Shown here: piece after piece, positions 8,584-17,035 of the stretch
Numbering within the stretch: the stretch's first letter is position 1
Layout: each line of letters opens with the position of its first letter
From: Bdellovibrionales bacterium
Lineage (GTDB): Bacteria > Bdellovibrionota > Bdellovibrionia > Bdellovibrionales > UBA1609
Reading direction: 5' to 3'
DNA: 35,536 bases
NCBI GenBank assembly: GCA_022842925.1
Contig: JALHOQ010000011.1
Location: 1-35,536, forward strand
Program-made: the position numbers and the translations under genes
The notes under the pieces: model-generated
The model's input: only the letters and a program-made list of their open reading frames with translations
Databases searched by the model: none
What the model was told of the DNA's origin: nothing

Positions 8584-9189
8584 CTAACCCCGCCGCAAAA
8601 ACTGCGACAGCTCCGGCCGCTCAGGTGCCGTCGGCATATTCAGGGCCTTGCCGATCATCAAAACGCCTTCGAGGCGAACTTCATCCGGATTCAACTCCAG
8701 AACAGAATAAGTTCGAGGATTTACGCCCCACGCGCCGGTGCTCCACTTAGAGGCCACGCCGTGTTGCCATAAAAACAAAGACATAATTTGCACGCTGCTC
8801 GCCAAGGTCGCGAAGTCCTCATGCTCCCGATGTTCATCAAATTTCAGATTCGAACCCGCGGCCATACTCAACAAGGTGCCGACACTCTTACCCAGCGTTC
8901 GCTTGAACCCTAATGAAATGAGATGCGCCGGGCCCAGCACGTTGTCGCGCACGGCCTTGCGCTTCACGTCCGGCAATTCCCCGCCCGCGCTCTTTAACTC
9001 GACGGCCAAGTCAGCTAAGCGGGTCCGCGACTCGGCGCCAATCCACGTGTACACCCAAGGCCACGACATTTTGTGATTAGGAGCCCATAGACTAAGGCGC
9101 AAGGCCTCTTCCACCAGGGCGTCCGGTACCGGATCAGGGCTATAATTGTGCACCGTGCGTCTTGTTAGTACTAGCTCGGAAAAATCCAT
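8584..9189 (-). CDS. Nitroreductase family protein (YdjA-like)
   Basis: This 201-residue protein has the nitroreductase fold: TRRTVHNYSPDPVP at residues 9-22 contacts FMN in the family, and the LWAPNHKMSWPW segment matches the small YdjA-type branch. The C-terminal part has VRLEGVLMIGKAL. Family members use FMN and NAD(P)H to reduce nitro, quinone or other substrates as cytoplasmic dimers. The physiological substrate cannot be read from sequence. Its start is 18 bp from that of msrB on the other strand, so the two share a very short divergent region and may be expressed together in redox stress. That link is inference. Confidence 0.88.
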   Translation of the reverse strand: MDFSELVLTRRTVHNYSPDPVPDALVEEALRLSLWAPNHKMSWPWVYTWIGAESRTRLADLAVELKSAGGELPDVKRKAVRDNVLGPAHLISLGFKRTLGKSVGTLLSMAAGSNLKFDEHREHEDFATLASSVQIMSLFLWQHGVASKWSTGAWGVNPRTYSVLELNPDEVRLEGVLMIGKALNMPTAPERPELSQFLRRG

Positions 9190-9207
9190 AGGCCTAGATT
9201 AGCCGAC

Positions 9208-9618
9208 ATGGACTGGCGAAACAAACCGAAATCCTTTTGGGCCGAACGCTTAACCCCCGAGCAATTCCGCATCATGCGCGAAGGCAGCACTGAGCGCGCC
9301 TTCACCGGCGCCCTGCTCAACAACAAAGACACCGGGCAGTATCTCTGTGGCAGTTGCGAGACCGTTCTCTTTGATTCCAAAACCAAATACGACTCCGGCT
9401 CCGGCTGGCCCAGCTTCTACAAAGCGGGAACAGAAGACCATAACGACCCGGTCGAGTACAAAAAGGACGATTCTCTGTTCGAATCTCGTGTCGAGATCCT
9501 GTGCAAAAATTGTGGCGCTCACCTCGGGCATGTTTTTGCAGATGGGCCTAAACCCACCGGCCAACGCTATTGCGTGAACTCCCTCAGCCTCAAGTTCAAA
9601 AAAGAGGACGAGGAATGA
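9208..9618 (+). CDS. msrB: Peptide-methionine (R)-S-oxide reductase
   Basis: The 136-residue product is a complete MsrB. Zinc is held by two CxxC pairs (C47/C50 in CGSC, C99/C102 in CKNC), the substrate pocket shows SGSGWPSFY and GAHLGHVFADGP, and the catalytic Cys122 lies in RYCVNS (the family norm is RYCINS). The enzyme reduces methionine-R-sulfoxide in oxidised proteins. No signal peptide is present, so it acts in the cytoplasm. The stop overlaps the start of the phosphatase gene by ATGA, beginning a tightly packed run of four genes. Confidence 0.95.
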   Translation: MDWRNKPKSFWAERLTPEQFRIMREGSTERAFTGALLNNKDTGQYLCGSCETVLFDSKTKYDSGSGWPSFYKAGTEDHNDPVEYKKDDSLFESRVEILCKNCGAHLGHVFADGPKPTGQRYCVNSLSLKFKKEDEE

Positions 9619-10103
9619 AGAAACGAGTTTTGTTTGTGTGCCTGGGGAATATCTGCCGCTCCCCCGCCGCCGAGGGCATTTTTATAAAAATGGTTCAGGA
9701 TGCCGGACTTCAAGACGTGATACACATTGACTCCGCCGGTACCGGCGGTTGGCATGTGGGCGATGGCCCCGACAATAGAATGATTCGACACGCCAAGCAG
9801 CGCGGCTATGACCTCTCGCAGTTGGAAGCGCGACAGTTTTCAAGCCCCGACGACTTTCATAATTTCGATTATATCTTGACCATGGATAACTCCAACTATC
9901 GAAACGTCACCAGCCTTGACGTTAAAAAGGAGCATCACCATAAGGTGAAGCTTATGACATCATTCTGCCGTGTTCACAAAATCGGCGAAGTGCCGGACCC
10001 CTATTACAAAGAAGACGAAGGGTTCGAGCATGTTCTCGACCTACTTGAAGACGCGTGCACGGAACTGCTCAATCATATAAAAACCGAACTGGGGAGAAGC
10101 TGA
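9615..10103 (+). CDS. Low-molecular-weight protein-tyrosine phosphatase
   Basis: This 162-residue protein has the phosphatase P-loop CLGNICRS at the N-terminus (nucleophile Cys9, Arg15) and the general acid Asp128 in VPDPYY, as in all active low-molecular-weight PTPs. The start at 9615 is chosen because it overlaps the msrB stop (ATGA) and puts the P-loop at the standard distance; AGGA and GAGG precede it. Such enzymes dephosphorylate protein tyrosine or arginine, and in bacteria often act on capsule kinases; no kinase is nearby. The stop shares one base with the next start (TGATG). Confidence 0.93.
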   Translation: MKKRVLFVCLGNICRSPAAEGIFIKMVQDAGLQDVIHIDSAGTGGWHVGDGPDNRMIRHAKQRGYDLSQLEARQFSSPDDFHNFDYILTMDNSNYRNVTSLDVKKEHHHKVKLMTSFCRVHKIGEVPDPYYKEDEGFEHVLDLLEDACTELLNHIKTELGRS

Positions 10104-11110
10104 TGAATCCGTTCTGGGCCTTAAGAGTTCACGAGCCCACGAGCGGCATCGGTCACGCCTACACCAACCTCGAGCAGATCAAACTCGAACAGCTCACCCA
10201 GGGCGACGTGACCGTTGAAGTGCATTACTCCGGCATCAATTTCAAAGATGCGCTCGCCACCACGGGCCGCGGTAAAATAATGAAACGCTATCCCCTCAAT
10301 GCCGGTATTGACGCGGCGGGGATCGTGATCGAATCCCGCAATCCGCAGATTAAGGTGGGCCAGAAAGTGCTCGTCGCCGGAGCCGGCACAGGTGAGAGTT
10401 TCGACGGCGGGTTCGCCGAAATCATGCGAGCCAATAGCGAGTCCGTGGTACCGCTGCCCGAAGGCCTCGACCTAAGAGAGGCCATGATCCTGGGAACGGC
10501 GGGATTTACCGCCGCCCTAGCTCTTCATCGAATGTTAGAGAATCACCAGAAACCGCCGATGGGCCCGATTCTTGTGACCGGCGCCAGCGGCGGCGTCGGC
10601 AGCTTTGCCGTGCAGTTGTTTTCGCAAATGGGCTTTGCTGTGCACGCCGTGAGCGGAAAGCATGAGGCGATTCGCTATCTCGAAACTCTCGGAGCCGAAA
10701 AAGTAATCCCGCCCTCTGAACTCGGGCTTGGCTCCCGGCCCCTGGAATCGGTCAAATACGGCGGCGTGGTCGACAACGTCGGCGGAAAACTACTCACGCA
10801 AGCGATGGCGCACACTCAGCTCTGGGGCAACATCTGCTGCATCGGCCTCGCCGACAGCCCCGACTTGCACGCCACGGTGCTGCCCTTGATCTTAAGAGGC
10901 GTGAGCCTCTTGGGCGTGAGCTCGAACAATACGCCACACGAGCTGCGCGTGAAGCTGTGGAACAAGCTCGGTCAGGAATGGAAGCCGCGCCACCTCGAAC
11001 GCACGCTCACCCGAACGGTTGAACTCAAAGACGCCATGGAGGCCTGCGAGGACCTGATGCATCGGCGAGTTACGGGCCGAATCCTCGTGCGGATCCGGCA
11101 AGGGGAGTAA
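10103..11110 (+). CDS. YhdH/YhfP-type zinc-independent MDR oxidoreductase (acrylyl-CoA reductase-like)
   Basis: The 335-residue product is a medium-chain dehydrogenase/reductase of the quinone-oxidoreductase branch. It has HYSGINFKDALATTGRGKI near the N-terminus and the NADPH-binding VTGASGGVGSFAVQ motif in the middle. ICCIGLADSPDLHATVLPLILRGVSLLGV is the signature of the YhdH/YhfP group. No structural-zinc Cys cluster is visible. E. coli YhdH and the related AcuI reduce acrylyl-CoA, detoxifying a reactive intermediate. The start at 10103 overlaps the phosphatase stop and has GGGGAG upstream; the earlier in-frame ATG at 10055 lies inside the phosphatase gene. Confidence 0.87.
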   Translation: MNPFWALRVHEPTSGIGHAYTNLEQIKLEQLTQGDVTVEVHYSGINFKDALATTGRGKIMKRYPLNAGIDAAGIVIESRNPQIKVGQKVLVAGAGTGESFDGGFAEIMRANSESVVPLPEGLDLREAMILGTAGFTAALALHRMLENHQKPPMGPILVTGASGGVGSFAVQLFSQMGFAVHAVSGKHEAIRYLETLGAEKVIPPSELGLGSRPLESVKYGGVVDNVGGKLLTQAMAHTQLWGNICCIGLADSPDLHATVLPLILRGVSLLGVSSNNTPHELRVKLWNKLGQEWKPRHLERTLTRTVELKDAMEACEDLMHRRVTGRILVRIRQGE

Positions 11111-11114
11111 ATAT

Positions 11115-11990
11115 ATGGCGCAGGTTTCGGCAGTGGAAGGGAACCGTCAGCTCCTCGACGGCGGCGCTATGTTCGGCAATGCACCCCGGCCGGTTTGGGA
11201 AAAATGGATCGCCCCGGACGAACTGGGTCGGATTCCGCTCGCCTGTCGGGCGCTGTTGATTGAAACCGACGGCCGCAAAATCCTGTGTGAGGCCGGAATC
11301 GGCGCTTTTTTTGAACCCAAGCTAGCCGATCGCTTCGGAGTCCAGTCGCCCGACCGCCATCTCTTAATCGAAAATCTGGCGGCCTTAGGTGTACAGCCCG
11401 ACGCCATCGACTACGTCATTCTGTCCCATCTGCACTTCGACCACGCCGGCGGCCTGCTGCCGACTTATAAGGAAATGCAGGAGGGACGTAAAGAACTCGT
11501 GTTTCCCAAGGCGAAGTTCATTGTCGGCGAACAAGCCTGGGCCCGGGCCCTCAATCCTCACTCCCGCGATCGCGCCTCCTTCGTGCCCGAACTCAATCAG
11601 TTGCTCCAAACCTCGGGCCGCTTGATTGTGTATCCCAAAGATCAACTCCCAGCCGAAATCTCCCGACGCTTTGAATTTATCGAGAGCGAGGGCCACACCC
11701 CAGGTCAGATGCACACCCTTTTCAAGGGCGACACCAAAAAAGTCTTCTTTTGCGGTGATTTAATCCCCGGTCGCCCCTGGGTGCACCTCCCCATAACCAT
11801 GGGTTATGACCGCTTTCCCGAAAAGCTTATCGATGAAAAGGCCGCAGTTTACCAACGCGCGGAGAAAGAACACTGGCTGTTGTTTTTCACCCACGATCCC
11901 GGCGCCGCCGCATCTGAAGTCAAATCCAGCGCTTCGGGCCGATATGAGCCCGTGCAAGTCCAGGAACAGTTGATCAGACAGGAAGTCTAA
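11115..11990 (+). CDS. MBL-fold metallo-hydrolase
   Basis: This 291-residue protein carries the metallo-beta-lactamase-fold metal motif SHLHFDHAGG (H105, H107, D109, H110), with further ligands in EGHTPGQMH (about His194), FCGDLIP (about Asp213) and FTHDPGA. This layout fits the hydrolases of AHL-lactonase/YtnP type rather than ribonucleases or glyoxalase II. The substrate is unresolved. There is no signal peptide. It begins 4 bp after the YhdH-type gene, with GGGGAG upstream, and so belongs to the msrB operon. The last ~20 residues are low in conserved motifs. Confidence 0.88.
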   Translation: MAQVSAVEGNRQLLDGGAMFGNAPRPVWEKWIAPDELGRIPLACRALLIETDGRKILCEAGIGAFFEPKLADRFGVQSPDRHLLIENLAALGVQPDAIDYVILSHLHFDHAGGLLPTYKEMQEGRKELVFPKAKFIVGEQAWARALNPHSRDRASFVPELNQLLQTSGRLIVYPKDQLPAEISRRFEFIESEGHTPGQMHTLFKGDTKKVFFCGDLIPGRPWVHLPITMGYDRFPEKLIDEKAAVYQRAEKEHWLLFFTHDPGAAASEVKSSASGRYEPVQVQEQLIRQEV

Positions 11991-12097
11991 ACCTACTTGG
12001 CCGATTTAAATTATTTGCTCGACGCAGGGTTTTTCTGACTAATTCTCGACTTTACCTTTATATCTGTCCCGACCAGAATGGTTTTCCGGGGGATAAA

Positions 12098-13114
12098 ATG
12101 GGTATCGAAGATCGCGTGGAACGCGTTCTGAAAAAGCTAAAGCTTAACAAATTTTATCCGTTCCCGTTTGCTCGCTCCGGATTTTGGCAAACCATATACG
12201 GGGTTTACTGGCCGATTCTCAAGCCCTCCAAGCCCGACCACTTCCACCACCTCATTCTTCCCGACGGAGATATTCTTGTGGTGGCTGAGAATCGTCCTCA
12301 GCAGTGGTCTCCTGGTAAACGCATCATGGTTCTCGTGCACGGAACCACCGGCTGTTACGAGTCCACGTACATGCAGCGCATGTGCCGCCGACTGTGCAAA
12401 AAAGGCTATCTCGTCTTACGACTCAACCTGCGCTTCTGCGGTCCCGGCCGCGGCCTAGCCCGTAAGCCCTATCACGGTGGCATCAGCGACGACACTCGCT
12501 ACATTCTCGAGTGGATCAAGCGCCAGTATCCGACTTCGCCCGTCACTCAGATCGGATTCTCACTTGGCGGAAATGTGACCTTAAAGATGGCGGGCGAAGA
12601 CGGCTCACGACCGGCCGGCAATCTAGACAGTATCGTGGCCCTGTCGCCACCCGTGGATTTGGCAGCCGCCGCCGCTCGAATGGACCAGCGCGAGAACCGA
12701 CTTTTTCAAAAAGTGTTCTTAAGCTATCTGAAGCACGACGTGAAGCTCATGGAAGATCTCTATCCGGAAGTGGGCAGAATCGAATTTCCAAAAGATCTGA
12801 CCATCCGCAAATTCGATGAACTTTACTCGGCCCCTCGCAGCGGCTATGCCACAGCCGCCGAGTACTACACGAAGTGCAGCAGCATCCATTACATTCCCGA
12901 AATAAAGATTCCGACACTGATTCTCGCCGCCCACGACGACCCGGTCGTCAATACTCACGGACTTTTCGATCTTCCCCATCGCAGCAATATCGATGTGCTG
13001 CTCACCGAACGGGGCGGCCACATGGGCTTTCTCGGCTGGGGCACAGATTACAGCGAAGTCCGCTGGTCCGACCAAGCCGTCACCCGCTGGATGGAAGACA
13101 CCCTCGCAATCTAA
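12098..13114 (+). CDS. YheT-family alpha/beta hydrolase
   Basis: The 338-residue product matches the YheT (AB_hydrolase-4) group. After an N-terminal cap with the proline-rich PFPFARSGFWQTIYG segment come HGTTGCYESTYM (oxyanion region), GFSLGGN with nucleophile Ser155, AAHDDPVV (Asp about 287) and RGGHMGF (His about 316). YheT proteins are cytoplasmic or membrane-associated esterases of unsettled substrate. The gene is monocistronic or first in a unit; the 107-bp gap before it holds no obvious gene. Its stop is followed at once by a GGTA repeat element also seen near 32.57 kb. Confidence 0.85.
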   Translation: MGIEDRVERVLKKLKLNKFYPFPFARSGFWQTIYGVYWPILKPSKPDHFHHLILPDGDILVVAENRPQQWSPGKRIMVLVHGTTGCYESTYMQRMCRRLCKKGYLVLRLNLRFCGPGRGLARKPYHGGISDDTRYILEWIKRQYPTSPVTQIGFSLGGNVTLKMAGEDGSRPAGNLDSIVALSPPVDLAAAAARMDQRENRLFQKVFLSYLKHDVKLMEDLYPEVGRIEFPKDLTIRKFDELYSAPRSGYATAAEYYTKCSSIHYIPEIKIPTLILAAHDDPVVNTHGLFDLPHRSNIDVLLTERGGHMGFLGWGTDYSEVRWSDQAVTRWMEDTLAI

Positions 13115-13149
13115 GGTATGCCGTTCCTATTCGCGACACGCCGTACCTC
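13115..13149 (+). repeat. Post-stop GGTA repeat element, copy 1
   Basis: The element starts at the base after the TAA of the YheT-type gene and reads GGTATGCCGTTCCTATTCGC at its left end. It matches the copy at 32570 over 28 bases with four differences. Its ends GGTATGCCG and CGCCGTACC can pair with one wobble and one mismatch, so a hairpin is possible. It lies between the hydrolase and the Cys-rich secreted protein gene. Confidence 0.6.
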
Positions 13150-13228
13150 ACTCCGACCTTGGTCCAACTGCCATTGCCTTAAGCACAATGCCGACCTACG
13201 CTTTTTTCATAAGCTTCGGGGGGAAGTT

Positions 13229-13624
13229 ATGAAATATCTAATCGGTTTGATGATTTTACTCGGCACAGGCCAGGCTTTTGCGCAGGAACGGGATTGTTTC
13301 GCACCTTGGGGCGGCTACGTCCGTCACGGTTCAGACGTCATGGCTTATAAAGATCAACGACCCACCGGCGGAGCCCGCTGCGAATACCAGTGGCGGCGCT
13401 GTAACGACGGCTTTCTATCGGGCTGGTACCAATACAGCAGCTGCCAAGAAGACTACTCCTGCAACACGCCCGAATTCGGTTACATGTCGCACTATCAATC
13501 GGTTACGGCCTACATGAATTCAGATGTTTGGGCGCCCAACCGCTGCCAAAGCGAAATCCGCACCTGCATCTACGGCCGGCTCGACGGTTCCTACCGGTAC
13601 AGCTATTGCCGCGAACATAATTAA
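13229..13624 (+). CDS. Secreted cysteine-rich protein with an internal duplication
   Basis: The 131-residue product has a signal peptide (residues 1-18, cleavage near AFA-Q). The mature protein consists of two similar units of about 53 residues. Each unit has four Cys and shares the plan C...GY(V/M)xHxxSVxAY...RC...(R/T)C.xGxLxGxYxYSxC. The eight Cys probably form four disulfides in the periplasm or outside the cell. The ATG at 13229 is preceded by GGGGGGAAG, a strong ribosome binding site; the longer frame from 13118 would put the signal peptide in the interior. I cannot name the family. Its stop TAA shares the TTAA bases with the stop of the convergent YoaK gene. Confidence 0.75.
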   Translation: MKYLIGLMILLGTGQAFAQERDCFAPWGGYVRHGSDVMAYKDQRPTGGARCEYQWRRCNDGFLSGWYQYSSCQEDYSCNTPEFGYMSHYQSVTAYMNSDVWAPNRCQSEIRTCIYGRLDGSYRYSYCREHN

Positions 13625-14367
13625 CGGCGACGGAGCCATGACCGCACCAGTTGAAAATAAACGGCCATGGCGAACAGCCCGCCCGATATCAAACAGGGCA
13701 AAATAAAGCCGCGAAACTGCCAAGAGCGGAACACGGGGACACCGGCCGCGGAGCCGGCGGTATAAAAGATGATGATCCCGATCCGCATTAGGTTCGCTAT
13801 CCATTCGTCCTCAACCCCATCGATACGCTTCCGGTTCAAGAAGCGTACAATTCCGATCCCGAGGTCGGTCGTCACTCCTGTTAAATGGGTTGTGCGCACC
13901 ACGGAGCGCGACACCAAAGTAATCGTGCCGTTTTGAACCCCGCAGGTGAAGCAGAGAAGGCTAACCAGCACGTAGCCGCGCAAGCTCGAAATCGGCACGC
14001 CCCACTCGCCGAACAAGTTATTAAAGCCGCCGACGGCGATCATCAGGGTGAGCACGAAGAGGAAGCCGAAGACGATGAAATACTTGGGCTTTTTTCGTAA
14101 TTTCAGGCGCAAATCGACCAGAATTCCGCTCACCATAGACCCGAGCAAAAAGGTCCCCGGAATGATCAAAAGGCCCACGGCCTGGGGGTAGTTGTTGCTC
14201 TCGAATTCCAGGGCAAAGAGGGTGGCGAATCCGGTGACATGGGAGACGAAGCTATGGACTGCCATTAAGCCGCCCACATTCAGCAGTCCGGCCTGAAATG
14301 CCAGAATCATCCAGATCGCAATATTGCCTCGAGTATAGGCGGATATGTTTTCGCTGCCAAAAATCAC
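13621..14367 (-). CDS. YoaK/DUF1275 family membrane protein
   Basis: This 248-residue protein has about six hydrophobic segments. The DUF1275 hallmarks are visible: an N-terminal AFQAGLLNVGGLMAVHSFVSHVTGF segment, and a middle CGVQNGTITLVSRSVVRTTHLTG segment with a trailing DLGIGI. The family is widespread and its function is unknown; predicted roles are membrane transport or a permease-like function. Its 3' end is convergent with the Cys-rich gene and shares a 4-bp stop palindrome. The start at 14367 leads directly into the first membrane segment after about 16 residues. Confidence 0.88.
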   Translation of the reverse strand: MIFGSENISAYTRGNIAIWMILAFQAGLLNVGGLMAVHSFVSHVTGFATLFALEFESNNYPQAVGLLIIPGTFLLGSMVSGILVDLRLKLRKKPKYFIVFGFLFVLTLMIAVGGFNNLFGEWGVPISSLRGYVLVSLLCFTCGVQNGTITLVSRSVVRTTHLTGVTTDLGIGIVRFLNRKRIDGVEDEWIANLMRIGIIIFYTAGSAAGVPVFRSWQFRGFILPCLISGGLFAMAVYFQLVRSWLRRR

Positions 14368-14475
14368 GAGTTGCTCACCTTCGCCAATAAAAATTTTAAG
14401 GCATCCGCACCCTTATGTAAATCTAACGAGGAAAACGTTGCCACTGCCCCAGGCCTCGCTTAAGGTCCTTTTTCC

Positions 14476-16362
14476 ATGCAAGAAAACATAAGAAACATCT
14501 GTATTATCGCGCACGTCGATCACGGCAAGACTACGCTTGTCGACCACCTTCTACGCCAGAGCGGGACCTTCTCCGAGCGGGCCCAGCTTGAAGACCGGGT
14601 CATGGACTCCATGGACCTTGAGCGAGAACGAGGTATCACCATTCAGGCCAAGAACGCGGCCATTCATTACAAGGATGTGCGCATCAACATCGTGGATACT
14701 CCCGGACACGCCGACTTCGGCGGCGAAGTGGAGCGGATCCTCGGCATGGTGGACGGCGCAGTTCTACTGGTGGACGCAGCCGAAGGCCCTCTTCCGCAAA
14801 CCCGTTTTGTTTTGCAGAAAGCGCTCGAGCGCGGCCATCGCATCATTCTCTGTGTAAACAAAGTCGACCGACCCGAGTGCTCGGACGGCCTGCGCACCAA
14901 AGAAGTCGTGAATCAGGCCTTCGATTTATTTATCGATCTCGGCGCCAGTGAAGAGCAGGCCGATTTTCCGATTGTTTACGCCACCGCCCGTGCCGGCTGG
15001 TGCACGACAGATCCCGCAGAGGTGCCAGCTCTGATCTCGGGCGAGAAAAAAGGCTCTCTTCAACCGTTGTTCGATTTAATTGTATCGACCATTAAACCAC
15101 CTAAAATTTTAGAAGGTGCCAGCTTTCAGATGATGGCGGCCAACCTCGGCTGGTCTGATTTTGTGGGTCGTTTGGCCATCGGCCGAATTCTCTCCGGAAA
15201 ACTGACCGTTGGCCAACGGGCCTACCGCTTCGGCGTGGATGATGCCGGCAAAGAATTGACCGAGGGCTTTACCGTGACCAAGCTATTCCGCTATGCGGGA
15301 CTGCTACAAACGGAAGTGAAGGAGCTTAACGCCGGCGATGTGGGCGTGATTGCAGGGGCCGAGAATTTCCAGATCGGCGATACGGTCGGTGGCGAAGAGT
15401 CGACCGCCCGCCTCCCCCGCATCGAGGTCAATAAGCCTACATTAGCGATGGTCTTTTCGGTGAACACGGCGCCCTTCTCCGGCCGCGACGGTGACGCCGT
15501 CCAATCGCGTAAGCTGCGCGAGCGCCTGCTGAAAGAAGTCCGCCACAACGTGGCCGTGAGATTTGAAGAAACCGAAGTCCCCGACCAATTCCGCCTTCTC
15601 GGCCGCGGTGAACTGCAGTTTGCCATCATCATTGAGCAAATGCGTCGCGAGGGTATGGAGTTTATGGTGGGTCGCCCCGAAGTACTGCTGAAAACGGAAA
15701 ACGGCCAGAAAATGGAGCCACTGGAACGGGCAACCTTAGACCTGCCCGAGGAATTCGCCAGCGCCGTGACCCGGATGTTTCAGGAACGTAAAGGAATTTT
15801 AATGTCTTACGAGGCCGTGGGAACCCATTCGGGACCCAGCGGCACCCAAAATCGCGTTCGACTCGAGTTCGATGTTCCGACGCGCGGCCTTTTGGGAATG
15901 CGCACCAAGTACCTGACCACGACGAAAGGCGAAGGCCTATTCTCATCGCAGATGGTCGGCTACACCGAGTGGAAGGGCGAAATGCTTCACCGCTCAAACG
16001 GTGCGCTAATTGCCGATCGTGACGGATTCGCGACAGAATACGCTCTATTGAATTTAGACGACCGGGGCTTGATGTTTATTAAGCCGGGCGTCGAGGTCTA
16101 TGAGGGCATGATTATTGGGGAATTTAACAAAGAGAACGACCTGAACGTGAACCCGACTCGAGAGAAAAAGCTCACCAACGTGCGGGCAGCCGGAAGCGAC
16201 CATTATGAGGCGCTCAAGGGGACCCGGGAGATGACTCTGGAGCGGTGTATTGAATGGATTGAGCAGGACGAATGGATTGAGGTCACGCCCCAAAACATAC
16301 GTATGCGTAAGAAGACGTTAAAGGGCAACTCACGCAGTATTGTTCGCCGGACCGACGACTAG
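14476..16362 (+). CDS. typA: Ribosome-associated GTPase TypA/BipA
   Basis: The 628-residue product is a full-length TypA. The GTPase motifs are G1 AHVDHGKT (12-19), GITI in switch [16 protein letters not shown] (G3) and NKVD (G4). It continues with the EF-G-like domains and the TypA-specific C-terminal domain containing [14 protein letters not shown] and [11 protein letters not shown]. TypA binds the ribosome and supports growth at low temperature or under stress, including 50S assembly. The gene stands between a minus-strand YoaK gene and the RRM protein gene, which also suits a cold or stress response. No clear promoter was found in the 108-bp gap before it. Confidence 0.97.
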   Translation: MQENIRNICIIAHVDHGKTTLVDHLLRQSGTFSERAQLEDRVMDSMDLERERGITIQAKNAAIHYKDVRINIVDTPGHADFGGEVERILGMVDGAVLLVDAAEGPLPQTRFVLQKALERGHRIILCVNKVDRPECSDGLRTKEVVNQAFDLFIDLGASEEQADFPIVYATARAGWCTTDPAEVPALISGEKKGSLQPLFDLIVSTIKPPKILEGASFQMMAANLGWSDFVGRLAIGRILSGKLTVGQRAYRFGVDDAGKELTEGFTVTKLFRYAGLLQTEVKELNAGDVGVIAGAENFQIGDTVGGEESTARLPRIEVNKPTLAMVFSVNTAPFSGRDGDAVQSRKLRERLLKEVRHNVAVRFEETEVPDQFRLLGRGELQFAIIIEQMRREGMEFMVGRPEVLLKTENGQKMEPLERATLDLPEEFASAVTRMFQERKGILMSYEAVGTHSGPSGTQNRVRLEFDVPTRGLLGMRTKYLTTTKGEGLFSSQMVGYTEWKGEMLHRSNGALIADRDGFATEYALLNLDDRGLMFIKPGVEVYEGMIIGEFNKENDLNVNPTREKKLTNVRAAGSDHYEALKGTREMTLERCIEWIEQDEWIEVTPQNIRMRKKTLKGNSRSIVRRTDD

Positions 16363-16419
16363 GATCTACCTGGACCGAGTTTAAAAAACCTTGGAACCCA
16401 CGCCAGCAGCGGATTCCCC

Positions 16420-16447
16420 TTGCTGAATTTACGCCCTGTGATAATCT
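16420..16447 (+). promoter_or_regulatory. Candidate promoter of the RRM protein gene
   Basis: TTGCTG (16420-16425) and TAATCT (16442-16447) are spaced 16 bp and resemble a housekeeping promoter. Transcription from here would give a leader of about 100 bases before the RRM start codon. Long leaders are common in cold-inducible RNA-binding protein genes. The match to consensus is only moderate. Confidence 0.3.
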
Positions 16448-16552
16448 TATCCTCAGAATTTTGGTCCCGATCCGCCACAGAACTCGTAAGTGCATGGTGC
16501 CTTCCAGTCTCTCTCAGTGGCTTGTAAGTTCGGCCAAAGAGGAGAAAAAATA

Positions 16553-16930
16553 ATGGGTAAAAAACTCTACGTAGGCAATCTGCCCTACTCGACAGACGAT
16601 GCAGCTCTCGAGAGCCAGTTTAGCGCTTTCGGTAAAGTTGAATCTGCTCGCGTGATCACAGATCGCGACACTGGCCGCAGCAAAGGCTTCGGCTTTGTGG
16701 AAATGTCTTCGGACGACGACGCCAACAAAGCGATCGAGACACTGAACGGCCAAGCTATGGGCGGTCGTAATTTGACTGTTTCTGAAGCTCGCCCGCAGGC
16801 CCCCCGTGAAGGTGGCCGTGGTGGTGGCGGCGGTGGACGCGGTGGCGGCGGCTTCGGCGGCGGCGGACGCGGCGGCGGCGGTGGTGGCTACGGCGGTGGA
16901 CGCGGTGGCAACGGCGGCGGACGCTACTAA
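16553..16930 (+). CDS. RNA-binding protein with one RRM and a glycine-rich tail
   Basis: The 125-residue product has one RNA recognition motif, residues 1-80: RNP2 LYVGNL at the start and RNP1 KGFGFVEM in the middle. The tail (about residues 86-125) is almost all Gly, Arg and Tyr, an RGG-like disordered region that binds RNA. Such proteins are found in cyanobacteria and delta-type bacteria and often act as RNA chaperones, especially in the cold. GAGGAG lies 8 bases before the ATG at 16553, which fixes the start; the frame upstream to 16490 is not needed. A strong terminator follows. Confidence 0.92.
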   Translation: MGKKLYVGNLPYSTDDAALESQFSAFGKVESARVITDRDTGRSKGFGFVEMSSDDDANKAIETLNGQAMGGRNLTVSEARPQAPREGGRGGGGGGRGGGGFGGGGRGGGGGGYGGGRGGNGGGRY

Positions 16931-16963
16931 ATAATAAGACTAGTTTATAAGCTGAATTTGACT

Positions 16964-16992
16964 AAAGGCCTGGTTTCGACCGGGCCTTTTTT
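16964..16992 (+). terminator. Factor-independent terminator of the RRM gene
   Basis: AAGGCC (16965-16970) pairs with GGCCTT (16983-16988). The stem continues through a T-G wobble and GGT/ACC to a TTCG loop, and a run of six T (16987-16992) follows. This is a clean intrinsic terminator 35 bp after the stop of the RRM gene. Confidence 0.88.
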
Positions 16993-17035
16993 GTTTACGT
17001 TTTCTATGGCGGCGTGAACCTCTATCATTAGTGGA

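Noticed and set aside
8557-8772. 71-codon plus-strand frame between the prohibitin and nitroreductase genes
   Set aside because: Most of it is antisense to the nitroreductase C-terminus and it has no recognisable features.
10055-10102. Longer N-terminus for the YhdH-type protein
   Set aside because: These codons overlap the phosphatase gene; the family begins at the ATG at 10103, which has its own ribosome binding site and a TGATG overlap.
16801-16927. GGC/GGT-rich stretch that looks like a tandem DNA repeat
   Set aside because: It encodes the Gly/Arg tail of the RRM protein; the codons vary, so it reflects protein composition and not a repeat array.
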